A stretch of 9,774 nucleotides of DNA, from assembly GCA_003663175.1 (NCBI GenBank), contig QMZM01000034.1:1-9774 (forward strand), in the 5' to 3' direction. Shown here piece after piece: positions 1-6,241 of this stretch (the stretch's first letter is position 1; every line of letters begins with the position of its first letter). Under the pieces are notes generated by a model. It did no database searches, had not been told where the DNA came from, and worked only from the letters and a program-made list of their open reading frames with translations. The translations under genes and the position numbers were made by a program. Source of the DNA: Candidatus Altarchaeales archaeon (GTDB lineage Archaea; Altiarchaeota; Altiarchaeia; IMC4; QMZM01).

Positions 1-292
1 TCGTTACCAAGTGAAATTCAAATGGTGATTCCATATATTTCTCCAATAATCTTGCCAGGGTATTAAATCTAACATCTCTATCACCAAATCTATCACTAAT
101 TATAAGCAAATCTATATCGCTAATACCTAAGGCGTAATTACCTCTGACGATGCTTCCAAATACAATCAACTCCACCTCGTCCCGTAATAAATCCTCAACA
201 AAATTTTTAATCTCTATGGAGTATTTTTCCCAATTTTCAAAGTAGATCTCCTTTTTCTTTGTTAATTCTAGTGCAACTGATACAAGTTTCAT
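1..292 (-). CDS. MNT-family minimal nucleotidyltransferase (antitoxin-like), C-terminus outside window
   Basis: Translating the minus strand from the ATG at 292-290 gives an uninterrupted 97-residue reading frame that leaves the window at base 1. Around residues 46-66 it has the nucleotidyltransferase signature: FGS-x-x-RG, then nine residues on, the metal-binding pair in SDIDLLI. This is the G-S-x(n)-D-x-D pattern of the pol-beta-like MNT family. The visible end (ESPFEFHLVT) matches the usual region just before the last helix, so roughly 20-40 residues are missing. In this family MNT proteins pair with HEPN toxins, and characterised pairs neutralise the HEPN RNase by transferring AMP to it; that role is inferred here. 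The upstream HEPN stop codon and this start share one base (TAATG), so the two are translationally coupled. The HEPN partner is frameshifted, so this antitoxin may now be an orphan. No ribosome-binding site is obvious, as expected for coupled translation. Confidence 0.9.
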   Translation of the reverse strand, partial: MKLVSVALELTKKKEIYFENWEKYSIEIKNFVEDLLRDEVELIVFGSIVRGNYALGISDIDLLIISDRFGDRDVRFNTLARLLEKYMESPFEFHLVT

Positions 293-668
293 TATCTGAG
301 AGATTTTTCCAATTTCTTAAATAAATTTATAGCGAGGTCAACATCCTCCTTATAGAATTCTCTGACCATATATCTTGATGTTATATAAATGTCCACCAAC
401 CTTGAGAGACCAGTTATATTCTCTTTTAGGAATCTTTCAATTTCATTCTTCTTATGGTATTTTCCCAATTCTCTCAGCAGGAATATGAGATTGTGTGTTT
501 TTGGAAATTCTCCAGAAACTTCTAGGAGTTTGCCTTTACCAGAAGTTGACATGCTTGTTCTATGTTGAATAGAGCTATATCATACTCCTCCCTTTTGTAA
601 TTGTAGAGAGCGGTTTCGAAAAATCTCTTTGCCTTGTCTATAAAGAATTCAACATCATCCATTGCCAT
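292..668 (-). pseudogene. HEPN-domain protein (toxin-like partner of MNT), broken by a one-base frameshift
   Basis: Two overlapping minus-strand frames carry the two halves of one HEPN domain. The first half, from the ATG at 668, contains DDVEFFIDKAKRFFETAL and then FNIEQACQLLVKA, which ends at a TAG at 524-522. The second half lies in the neighbouring frame and continues with KLLEVSGEFPKTHNL, a helical middle and YITSRYMVREFYKED, ending at 292. The join KA-KLLE is restored if the AAA at 531-529 had one more A, so one base appears lost from a short A run. Rejoined, the product is about 125 residues, normal for the family. I prefer the start at 668 over the ATG at 725 because the domain begins there and a TATA-like box lies about 27 bases upstream. 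The ATG at 552 is an internal out-of-frame artefact. I do not see a clear R-x4-6-H RNase motif. Alternatives are a sequencing indel or a -1 recoding site, though no classical slippery heptamer is present. Confidence 0.85.
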
Positions 669-690
669 AAATCTTATTGTGTTTTGAAAA

Positions 691-701
691 ATAAAATATG
701 G
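691..701 (-). promoter_or_regulatory. TATA-like box for the HEPN/MNT module
   Basis: On the minus strand CATATTTTATTT lies about 27 bases before the ATG at 668, the spacing expected for an archaeal leaderless transcript. It also supports 668 rather than 725 as the true HEPN start. No clear BRE is visible. Confidence 0.45.
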
Positions 702-703
702 TG

Positions 704-865
704 TTAAATCCATGTTCCAAGACAAAGGTGTTTGAACAGACGCCTATAATGAAAGTCTAATAGAGACACTACCATGGCAACAGATGCGGTTCCCGTGATA
801 TCTTCAGCCGATGACATTGGATAGAACTCAACTGGAGTAACTCGCTTGAGATTTAATTTGCACAC
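704..865 (-). other. Unexplained open reading stretch in the divergent promoter region (possible gene relic or small protein)
   Basis: The minus strand stays open from a stop near 895 to a TAA at 706-704. Possible starts are a GTG at 865 (53 residues) and an ATG at 817 (37 residues). The translation contains KRVTPVEFYPMSSAED and ITGTASVAMVVSLLDFHYRR, which reads more like protein than like chance AT-rich sequence. By eye the stretch is also richer in G and C than the DNA around it. I do not recognise the family. It overlaps the first ATG (725) of the HEPN reading frame and the upstream region of pyrK. It could be the remnant of a gene displaced when the HEPN/MNT module arrived, a real small protein, or chance. 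The plus strand offers only a 16-codon frame (MATDAVPV...) here, which I do not consider coding. Confidence 0.25.
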
Positions 866-876
866 CTCTATAAAAA
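866..876 (+). promoter_or_regulatory. TATA-like box for pyrK
   Basis: CTCTATAAAAATATT sits about 45 bases before the pyrK ATG, within a sharp change to A-rich sequence. With the usual archaeal spacing of about 25 bases, transcription would start near 897-900, giving a leader of 15-20 bases with no Shine-Dalgarno motif. No clear BRE purine block precedes it. Confidence 0.5.
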
Positions 877-915
877 TATTAAAATAAAAAAATAACTACA
901 ATAACTATAACAAAA

Positions 916-1701
916 ATGAGTCCAACACACATTCCAGAAATCGTAAAAATCCTTGAGGTAAGAAGGGAGGCGAGGGACATAAAAACATTCGTATTGGATA
1001 AAAGACTAAATGCAAGACCTGGTCAGTTCTGCATGATATGGATCCCAGATGTGGGAGAGAAGCCATTTACCTTTAGCAAATTGGATGGGAACATTGAGAT
1101 AATGGTTAGAAAGGTCGGAGAATTCACAGAAAGATTATTTTCTATGGATAAAGGCGATGTTATAGGGATTCGCGGTCCATATGGCAATGGCTTTAAATTG
1201 GAGGGAAGAAACATCTGTGTAGTTGCGGGCGGTATTGGAATCGCCCCCTTAATTCCATTGGTTGATATTGCAAAGAAAAATGGGGATTTACTCCTGCTCT
1301 TGGGATTTAGAACGAAATCCGAGATCATAGGAATGGATAGGTTCGAAGATAAAAATATCGAGGTGATTATAGCAACTGATGATGGAAGTTTCGGTATAGA
1401 GGGTTCTGTTTGCAATGTTCTCGAGGATTTATTAATGGAAAGGAGATTCGATTCCATTTATTCATGCGGTCCAGAATTGATGATGAGGAGGGTAATGGAC
1501 CTCTCACTAAGATATAAAATTCCGTGTCAGTTGAGTTTAGAGCGATATATAAAGTGCGGTATTGGGATATGTGGAAGTTGTTGCTTAGAGAATGGTCTCC
1601 TGGTCTGTAAGGATGGTCCGGTTTTCAATGCGGTAGATCTGAGAAATACAGAATTTGGAGCCTATAAGAGGGATTCATCTGGCTCTAAGGTAAATTTTTA
1701 A
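916..1701 (+). CDS. pyrK: Dihydroorotate dehydrogenase electron-transfer subunit (FAD, 2Fe-2S)
   Basis: This 261-residue protein is the iron-sulfur flavoprotein subunit that passes electrons from dihydroorotate dehydrogenase (PyrD, class 1B) to NAD+ in UMP synthesis. The N-terminal ferredoxin-reductase barrel holds the FAD motif, RPGQFCMIWIP followed by EKPFTFS (residues 34-54). The pyridine-nucleotide domain follows, with VVAGGIGIAPL at 102-112 and YSCGPELMM at 182-190. The C-terminal 2Fe-2S ligands are C214, C219, C222 and C231 (C-x4-C-x2-C-x8-C) within KCGIGICGSC, followed by the family's typical CKDGPVF. The length is normal. It starts at the first ATG after the TATA-like box and has no ribosome-binding site. 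No pyrD is adjacent on either side, although the two are often neighbours. pyrC and pyrF lie downstream on the same strand, which supports the pyrimidine role. Related NADPH:ferredoxin oxidoreductase or sulfide dehydrogenase subunits share this fold, but the compact Cys spacing and context favour PyrK. Confidence 0.88.
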   Translation: MSPTHIPEIVKILEVRREARDIKTFVLDKRLNARPGQFCMIWIPDVGEKPFTFSKLDGNIEIMVRKVGEFTERLFSMDKGDVIGIRGPYGNGFKLEGRNICVVAGGIGIAPLIPLVDIAKKNGDLLLLLGFRTKSEIIGMDRFEDKNIEVIIATDDGSFGIEGSVCNVLEDLLMERRFDSIYSCGPELMMRRVMDLSLRYKIPCQLSLERYIKCGIGICGSCCLENGLLVCKDGPVFNAVDLRNTEFGAYKRDSSGSKVNF

Positions 1702-1734
1702 TGGAATAATTTAATAATTTTTATGGAATAATTT
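1701..1734 (+). repeat. Short direct repeat between pyrK and the UPF0182 gene
   Basis: The 12-mer ATGGAATAATTT occurs at 1701-1712 and again at 1723-1734, a period of 22 bases. It fills most of the 46-base gap between the pyrK stop and the next ATG. It may be a small tandem duplication, and the second copy overlaps the likely promoter of the UPF0182 gene. Confidence 0.6.
1715..1726 (+). promoter_or_regulatory. Weak TATA-like box for the UPF0182 gene
   Basis: ATAATTTTTATGG lies about 27 bases before the ATG at 1748, the position expected for a leaderless transcript. The sequence is AT-rich throughout and the gap to pyrK is only 46 bases, so read-through from pyrK is equally plausible. Confidence 0.3.
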
Positions 1735-1747
1735 CAATAAATTTCAT

Positions 1748-4492
1748 ATGAGGTTTAATAGAGATATCGATAAAGATATCATATCACCACTATTTATTGC
1801 ATGTCTTGTTGGTCTTATCATACTCCTCCCGAAAATTTTCAATCTATATGTTGATTTTCTCTGGTTTCTCTCATTGGGTCTCGAGTCAATTTTTATGACA
1901 ATTCTAAAGACGAAGATTCTCTTATTTCTTATTTTCACAATTATGGCATTGTTGTTCATATCGGCAAACATTTATATTGCGGGTGTTAGAGATTTAAGGA
2001 TATATGCAATTCCGATATTAATTTCATTATTTGTTGGATTCGTTATGAGCAATTTCTGGAATGAATATCTAATGTTTATGAATAAAACGGAATTCAATAT
2101 CCATGACCCCATATTTGCCAAGGACATCGCGTTTTATATCTTTGAGTTGCCATTCTACAGGATTATTCAGAATTTTCTGTTCTTTATCATATTCGTCTCT
2201 GGTGTTCTAATTTTAATGATCTATGCGAAAAATGGGGGGATTTCACTTATAAGAATACTCAGAGGGGATGAATTTTTTAACTTCCATGCCATAAAACCGA
2301 CATCAATAATCGGAATTAATGTGAGTGATAAAGCGAGGTTTCATTTATGTGCATTATTGGGGATGTTCTTTCTCATCCTTTCATCGAGGCATTTCTTTGA
2401 TAGGTATGATGTGCTGTACTCAACTCGCGGTGTCGTATTTGGGGCAACTTACTCCGATGTGAATGCCGTGCTCCCATTACTCTCGGCGAGTATATTTATA
2501 TCATTAATTCTCGCAATCATGTCATTTTTACTGGCGATCTCTTCTAAAATAAGAATAATAAGGATAAATGCCAAGGGATTACTGATAGGCATATTTATAA
2601 TTTATATCATTATCATTCTTGGATTGGGGTTATTGCCAGGGTTAATTCGGGAGTACAGGGTGTTGCCAAATGAATTTCTCTTGGAGAGAGAATTCATAGA
2701 GAATAATATCGAATTTACGAGATATGCATACTCCCTACATAATGTTCAGGATATTCCAATGATGCCGGTTGAGAATGTGAGTCAAGAGTATATAGATGAG
2801 AATAGAGAGATAATTGACAACATAAGATTGTGGGACTGGAGGGCATTGAAGCATACCTATGAGCAAATGCAAGAGATAAGGAGTTATTATGACTTCAATG
2901 ATGTTGATATTGATAGGTATAAATTGAATAATACCTATACCCAAGTCATGTTATCTGTAAGGGAGATAAATCACGAGCAATTAAGCAGAGAGGCAAAGAC
3001 ATGGGTAAATGAACACCTGGTTTATACTCATGGTTATGGCGTATGCATGAGTCCGGTAAATTCATTTACCTCGGAGGGATTGCCGGAGTTTCTCATCAAG
3101 GACATCCCTCCAAAATCAAGATTTGACGAATTGAGGGTGGAGAGACCAGAGATCTACTATGGCGAGAAAACGGATAACTTTGTAATTGTAAAGACAGAGA
3201 TCCAAGAGTTTGATTATCCCCTTGGGGATAAAAATAAATTTACTGTTTATAATGGAAGTGGAGGTATAGAATTGAATTCGTTCCTAAGAAAATTGGCAAT
3301 GACGATTCATCTCTATGATATAAATATAATTCTAAGCAGATACATAAGAAGGAATAGTAGAATACTATTAAATAGGAATATAAATGAGAGGGTGCGGAGG
3401 ATCGCTCCATTCTTACTCTTTGATTCCGATCCATATGCCGTTATAGCGAATGGAAAAATTTATTGGATTATAGATGCCTACACATATACAAATAGATATC
3501 CATATTCAACTCCATATAACAGAGAAATAAATTATATAAGGAATTCTGTGAAGGTTATAATTGATGCGTATAATGGCAATCTTAGTTTCTATGCCATCGA
3601 CAATAATGACCCATTGATAGAGACATATATGAAGATATTCCCGGGATTATTTAGGAAATTTGACGAGATGCCAAATGAATTAAAGAGACATATAAGATAT
3701 CCAGAGGGCTTATTTATTGTTCAAGCAAGGGTTTACGGAATATATCACATGACCGACCCGATGGTATTCTACAACAAGGAGGATCAATGGGTAATTCCAG
3801 AGGAGGTTTATGGTCAGGGTGTAAGGCAGGAGATGGAGCCATACTACATAATGACGAGACCGCCTGGTTACGATGACCTGGAGTTTATATTAATGATTCC
3901 ATTAACACCAAAGAATAAGGACAATATGATCGCATGGATGGTGGCAAGATGTGATTTTGATAGAGGTTATGGGGATTTAATTGTTTACAAATTTCCAAAG
4001 GAAAAATTGATTTATGGACCGATGCAGATCGAGGCGAGAATAGACCAAGACGATGAGATTTCACAACAACTCACATTGTGGAGTCAGAGGGGTTCAGATG
4101 TTATTCGTGGTAATCTACTTATTATTCCAATTGAGGATTCATTACTCTATGTTGAACCGCTCTACATAAGAGCGGAAAGGGCGACAATGCCGGAATTGAA
4201 GAGGGTTATAGTTTCGTATGCTTCGAGGGTCGTGATGGGAAGGAACCTAGATGATGCCTTTGAAAAATTATTCTCAGAAATTAAGGTGGGAAGAATCGAA
4301 GAGAAGGAACACGGCAGAGTCGAGGAAATGGAAGAGAGAATGGATATAGAAGAATTAGTAGATCTGGCATTGAAGCATTACTACAATGCGAGAGAGCATA
4401 TTCGAAATGGAAATTGGAGCGGTTATGGACTTGAATTAGAGAATCTCGAGAAGACACTGCTCGAGATGAAGAATATTACTAAAGTAAAATAA
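1748..4492 (+). CDS. UPF0182 family (COG1615) large integral membrane protein
   Basis: This 914-residue protein has the full architecture of UPF0182, a conserved family of unknown function in archaea, actinobacteria and others. About seven hydrophobic helices occupy the first third: roughly residues 12-30, 55-78, 86-104, 139-160, 198-214, 241-264 and 277-298. A soluble region of about 600 residues follows, presumably outside the membrane. Family landmarks are present: DPIFAKDIAFYIFELPFYR (121-138), YSDVNA (235-240), LPNEFLLEREFIENNI (306-321), IRLWDWR (359-365), IRSYYDFNDVDIDRY (377-391), HLVYTHGYG (423-431), SPVNSFTSEGLPEFLIKDIP (435-454), IYYGE and EFDYPLG. The last 60 residues are charged and probably helical or coiled, beginning near EEKEHGRVEEMEERMD. 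The length is usual for the family and the frame is intact. There is no ribosome-binding site before the ATG. It sits between pyrK and pyrC on the same strand; whether that is functional or chance cannot be told from the sequence. Confidence 0.9.
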   Translation: MRFNRDIDKDIISPLFIACLVGLIILLPKIFNLYVDFLWFLSLGLESIFMTILKTKILLFLIFTIMALLFISANIYIAGVRDLRIYAIPILISLFVGFVMSNFWNEYLMFMNKTEFNIHDPIFAKDIAFYIFELPFYRIIQNFLFFIIFVSGVLILMIYAKNGGISLIRILRGDEFFNFHAIKPTSIIGINVSDKARFHLCALLGMFFLILSSRHFFDRYDVLYSTRGVVFGATYSDVNAVLPLLSASIFISLILAIMSFLLAISSKIRIIRINAKGLLIGIFIIYIIIILGLGLLPGLIREYRVLPNEFLLEREFIENNIEFTRYAYSLHNVQDIPMMPVENVSQEYIDENREIIDNIRLWDWRALKHTYEQMQEIRSYYDFNDVDIDRYKLNNTYTQVMLSVREINHEQLSREAKTWVNEHLVYTHGYGVCMSPVNSFTSEGLPEFLIKDIPPKSRFDELRVERPEIYYGEKTDNFVIVKTEIQEFDYPLGDKNKFTVYNGSGGIELNSFLRKLAMTIHLYDINIILSRYIRRNSRILLNRNINERVRRIAPFLLFDSDPYAVIANGKIYWIIDAYTYTNRYPYSTPYNREINYIRNSVKVIIDAYNGNLSFYAIDNNDPLIETYMKIFPGLFRKFDEMPNELKRHIRYPEGLFIVQARVYGIYHMTDPMVFYNKEDQWVIPEEVYGQGVRQEMEPYYIMTRPPGYDDLEFILMIPLTPKNKDNMIAWMVARCDFDRGYGDLIVYKFPKEKLIYGPMQIEARIDQDDEISQQLTLWSQRGSDVIRGNLLIIPIEDSLLYVEPLYIRAERATMPELKRVIVSYASRVVMGRNLDDAFEKLFSEIKVGRIEEKEHGRVEEMEERMDIEELVDLALKHYYNAREHIRNGNWSGYGLELENLEKTLLEMKNITKVK

Positions 4493-4498
4493 ACATCC

Positions 4499-4514
4499 AC
4501 CGATTGAAGTCGGT
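4499..4514 (+). other. Small hairpin just after the UPF0182 stop
   Basis: ACCGAT-TGAA-GTCGGT forms a six-base-pair stem (one G-T pair) with a four-base loop, seven bases after the stop codon. No T run follows, so it is not a classic terminator. It could stabilise the 3' end of the mRNA or be incidental. Confidence 0.35.
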
Positions 4515-4657
4515 ATTAGGTAAAGTCAAGTAGGCTTGTTTGTCTGCAAGTCCGCATATAATATCAGAATCGAAGAATATATCGTGTCTATACTTTGAGT
4601 AAAAGTCTAATGTGGATAAGTTGTCCAAAGCTATGAGGAAAAACTTGCAGAGAATTA

Positions 4658-4702
4658 TTTACCTCCGAGGCACGACCTTTCCGTTATCGTCTCGAAGGTA
4701 AA
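4658..4702 (+). repeat. Imperfect 15-bp inverted repeat immediately upstream of the pyrC TATA box
   Basis: The left arm is TTTACCT, C, CGAG, GC, ACGA (4658-4675). The right arm is TCGT, CTCG, A, AGGTAAA (4687-4702). They pair over 7+4+4 bases with one mismatch and a two-base bulge, around an 11-base loop. The right arm ends against the TATA-like sequence, so the structure would lie upstream of the expected transcription start. That fits a DNA operator for a dimeric regulator better than an RNA element of the pyrC leader. It could also be a folded element in a transcript reading through from UPF0182, or a mobile-element scar. Confidence 0.55.
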
Positions 4703-4712
4703 TTATATATTT
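4701..4712 (+). promoter_or_regulatory. TATA-like box for pyrC
   Basis: AATTATATATTTAGG is a strong archaeal TATA-box match. It predicts a transcript start near 4730-4735 and a leader of about 50 bases before the pyrC ATG. It directly abuts the inverted repeat at 4658-4702. Confidence 0.6.
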
Positions 4713-4772
4713 AGGATGCGAGAAATCGTTATAAGACTTAAAGTAGCAGTATCTTTGTGATTGGTAATAAAA

Positions 4773-4779
4773 GGAGGGG
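4773..4779 (+). promoter_or_regulatory. Shine-Dalgarno site of pyrC
   Basis: GGAGGGG ends three bases before the ATG at 4783, with its GGAGG core five bases away. It fixes the pyrC start. It is the only strong ribosome-binding site seen before a complete gene in this window, consistent with pyrC having a true 5' leader. Confidence 0.75.
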
Positions 4780-4782
4780 AAA

Positions 4783-6114
4783 ATGGCAGATTTGGTAGTA
4801 AAGAATGCGAGAATCTTGCTTCCAGATAGGATATTCGATGGTGGTGTTGTAGTGGAGAACGGAAGGATTTCGGGTATAAAATGCAATACAGACCTACCCG
4901 ATGCCGATGAGATTATAGATGCCAACGGTAATTATCTACTTCCTGGCTTAATCGATTGTCACGTGCATTTCAGGGAACCGGGGGCAAGTTCAAAGGAAGA
5001 CTGGTTTACTGGCTCTTGTGCGGCAGTGGCTGGAGGCATCACCACGGTCCTGGATATGCCCAACACTCAACCACCAACCATAACCATGGATAGATTAGAG
5101 GAAAAGAGGAAAATTGTAATGGATAAGGCACTTGTGGATTATGGTTTTCATTTTGGCGCAACTCTTGACAACAAGAATGATTTAATGAAACTGAATAGAG
5201 TGGCATCGGTCAAGTTCTATATGAGTAGAACCACCGGGAATCTACAGGTCGATAGTGAAGCAATAATATTCGAGGACTTTAAGATTCTCTCGGAGAAGAA
5301 GATTCCCGCTACAGTCCATGCTGAAAATAACGATATGGTGGAATATTGGCTGAATAAATTAAAAGATAAGAAAGATGCAGATGCGATGGATTATGCAGAA
5401 TTTAGGAGTAATATATGTGCTGCGAATGCCGTCAATACCGTCCTATTTCTGTCGAGGATTGCCAAAAATAGATTGCATATATGCCATGTCAGTACTGTAG
5501 AGGAATTGGAACTTATAAGGAAAAATAAGACAAGCAATATTACAGTTGAAGTTACTCCGCATCATCTCTTTCTAACAAAGAATGATATTAAAAGATTGGG
5601 AAATTATTCAAAGGTAAATCCCCCATTAAGGTCGGAGAGAGATAGAAAAGCACTATGGAATGCCATTGAAGAGGGATTAATTGATGTGATTGCTACTGAC
5701 CACGCACCTCACTTAAAGAAATCAAAAGAGAGGGATATATTGACTGCGAGTGCGGGTCTCCCAGGAATTGAGACGATGCTTCCATTGCTCTTGAATGAAG
5801 TCAATAAAGGTAGACTGAGCATATTCAAATTAATAAGATTAACCTCAGAGAATCCCGCAAGAATTTTTAGAATAAAAAATAAAGGCAAGATAGAGATTGG
5901 TTATGACGCGGATTTCGTTATCGTTGATATGGATATTGAAAAAAAGGTAAGAAATGAGGATTTATTTACAAAATGTAAATGGAGCCCATTCGATGGATGG
6001 AAATTGAAGGGTTGGCCTGTAAAAACATTTATTCGCGGGAATTTGGTATTTGATGAGGGCTCTATAGAGAAGATACATGGGACGGAGGTGGCATATATGG
6101 AAGATGGGAGTTGA
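4783..6114 (+). CDS. pyrC: Dihydroorotase
   Basis: This 443-residue amidohydrolase closes carbamoyl-aspartate to dihydroorotate, the third step of UMP synthesis. The N-terminal small domain (LVVKNARILLP) and YLLPGLIDCHVHFREPG (51-67) carry the metal ligands H60 and H62 and the substrate-binding R64. FTGSCAAVAGGITTVLDMPN (75-94) is the family signature. Further conserved points are the likely carboxylated lysine K144 in VKFYMS, H179 in VHAE, H235 in CHVST, N279 in NPPLR, and D305 in ATDHAPH, which supplies the catalytic aspartate. ASAGLPGIETMLPLL and GYDADFVIVD near the C-terminus are also typical. Length and motifs fit the long (class I-like) dihydroorotases rather than the short E. coli type. 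The start is set by a strong Shine-Dalgarno site. pyrF follows after 127 bases. Hydantoinases and allantoinases share the fold, but the motif set and the pyr neighbours make dihydroorotase clearly the best call. Confidence 0.94.
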   Translation: MADLVVKNARILLPDRIFDGGVVVENGRISGIKCNTDLPDADEIIDANGNYLLPGLIDCHVHFREPGASSKEDWFTGSCAAVAGGITTVLDMPNTQPPTITMDRLEEKRKIVMDKALVDYGFHFGATLDNKNDLMKLNRVASVKFYMSRTTGNLQVDSEAIIFEDFKILSEKKIPATVHAENNDMVEYWLNKLKDKKDADAMDYAEFRSNICAANAVNTVLFLSRIAKNRLHICHVSTVEELELIRKNKTSNITVEVTPHHLFLTKNDIKRLGNYSKVNPPLRSERDRKALWNAIEEGLIDVIATDHAPHLKKSKERDILTASAGLPGIETMLPLLLNEVNKGRLSIFKLIRLTSENPARIFRIKNKGKIEIGYDADFVIVDMDIEKKVRNEDLFTKCKWSPFDGWKLKGWPVKTFIRGNLVFDEGSIEKIHGTEVAYMEDGS

Positions 6115-6189
6115 TGGAAATTGATGAAAACGGAACATCTATTGAGTGACATATTTAAGAGTATATTGGATACTATTCAAGCAAATTTA

Positions 6190-6214
6190 CATTTTTTTTA
6201 TTCTTTTATTTTTG
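6190..6214 (+). terminator. T-rich stretch, likely pyrC transcription terminator
   Basis: A run of eight T at 6192-6199, followed by two more short T runs, lies in the coding strand 75-100 bases after the pyrC stop. Archaeal RNA polymerase terminates at such T-rich tracts without needing a hairpin. The same AT-rich stretch must contain any promoter of pyrF. Confidence 0.5.
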
Positions 6215-6241
6215 TGTAGATTTATTTAATTTATTTATGCA

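Larger units (their letters stand above)
4482..4750 (-). other. Intergenic stretch with a minus-strand open frame interrupted by one stop
   Basis: The 290 bases between the UPF0182 gene and pyrC hold no plus-strand gene. On the minus strand one frame reads from above 4750 through FSHPKYIIYLRDDNGKVVPR to a TAA at 4661-4659. It then continues in the same frame for 59 residues (including IALDNLSTLDFYSKYRHD and DIICGLADKQAYLTLPNTDF) to a TAG at 4481-4479. There is no plausible start codon outside pyrC. I do not recognise a family. It may be the relic of a small gene, or chance openness in AT-rich DNA overlaid by the pyrC promoter and a hairpin. Confidence 0.2.

Noticed and set aside
292..552. A separate 86-residue protein starting at the ATG at 552 on the minus strand
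   Set aside because: Its first few residues come from the wrong frame of the HEPN sequence; the rest is the C-terminal half of that same gene.
522..725. A separate 67-residue protein starting at the ATG at 725 on the minus strand
   Set aside because: It is the N-terminal half of the frameshifted HEPN gene. The first 19 residues do not look like HEPN, and the domain start and TATA-box spacing favour 668.
773..823. 16-codon plus-strand frame before pyrK as a leader peptide (MATDAVPV...)
   Set aside because: It lies upstream of the likely pyrK TATA box, so it would not be in the pyrK transcript, and it has no ribosome-binding site.
1023..1457. Long open frame on the minus strand within pyrK
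   Set aside because: It is the mirror image of a well-supported gene on the plus strand and has a low-complexity, Ser/Pro/Ile-rich translation with no recognisable domain.
4493..4782. A structured non-coding RNA (tRNA, RNase P or SRP RNA) in the gap before pyrC
   Set aside because: I could not find a cloverleaf, the conserved RNase P regions or the SRP core. Only two local hairpins are present.
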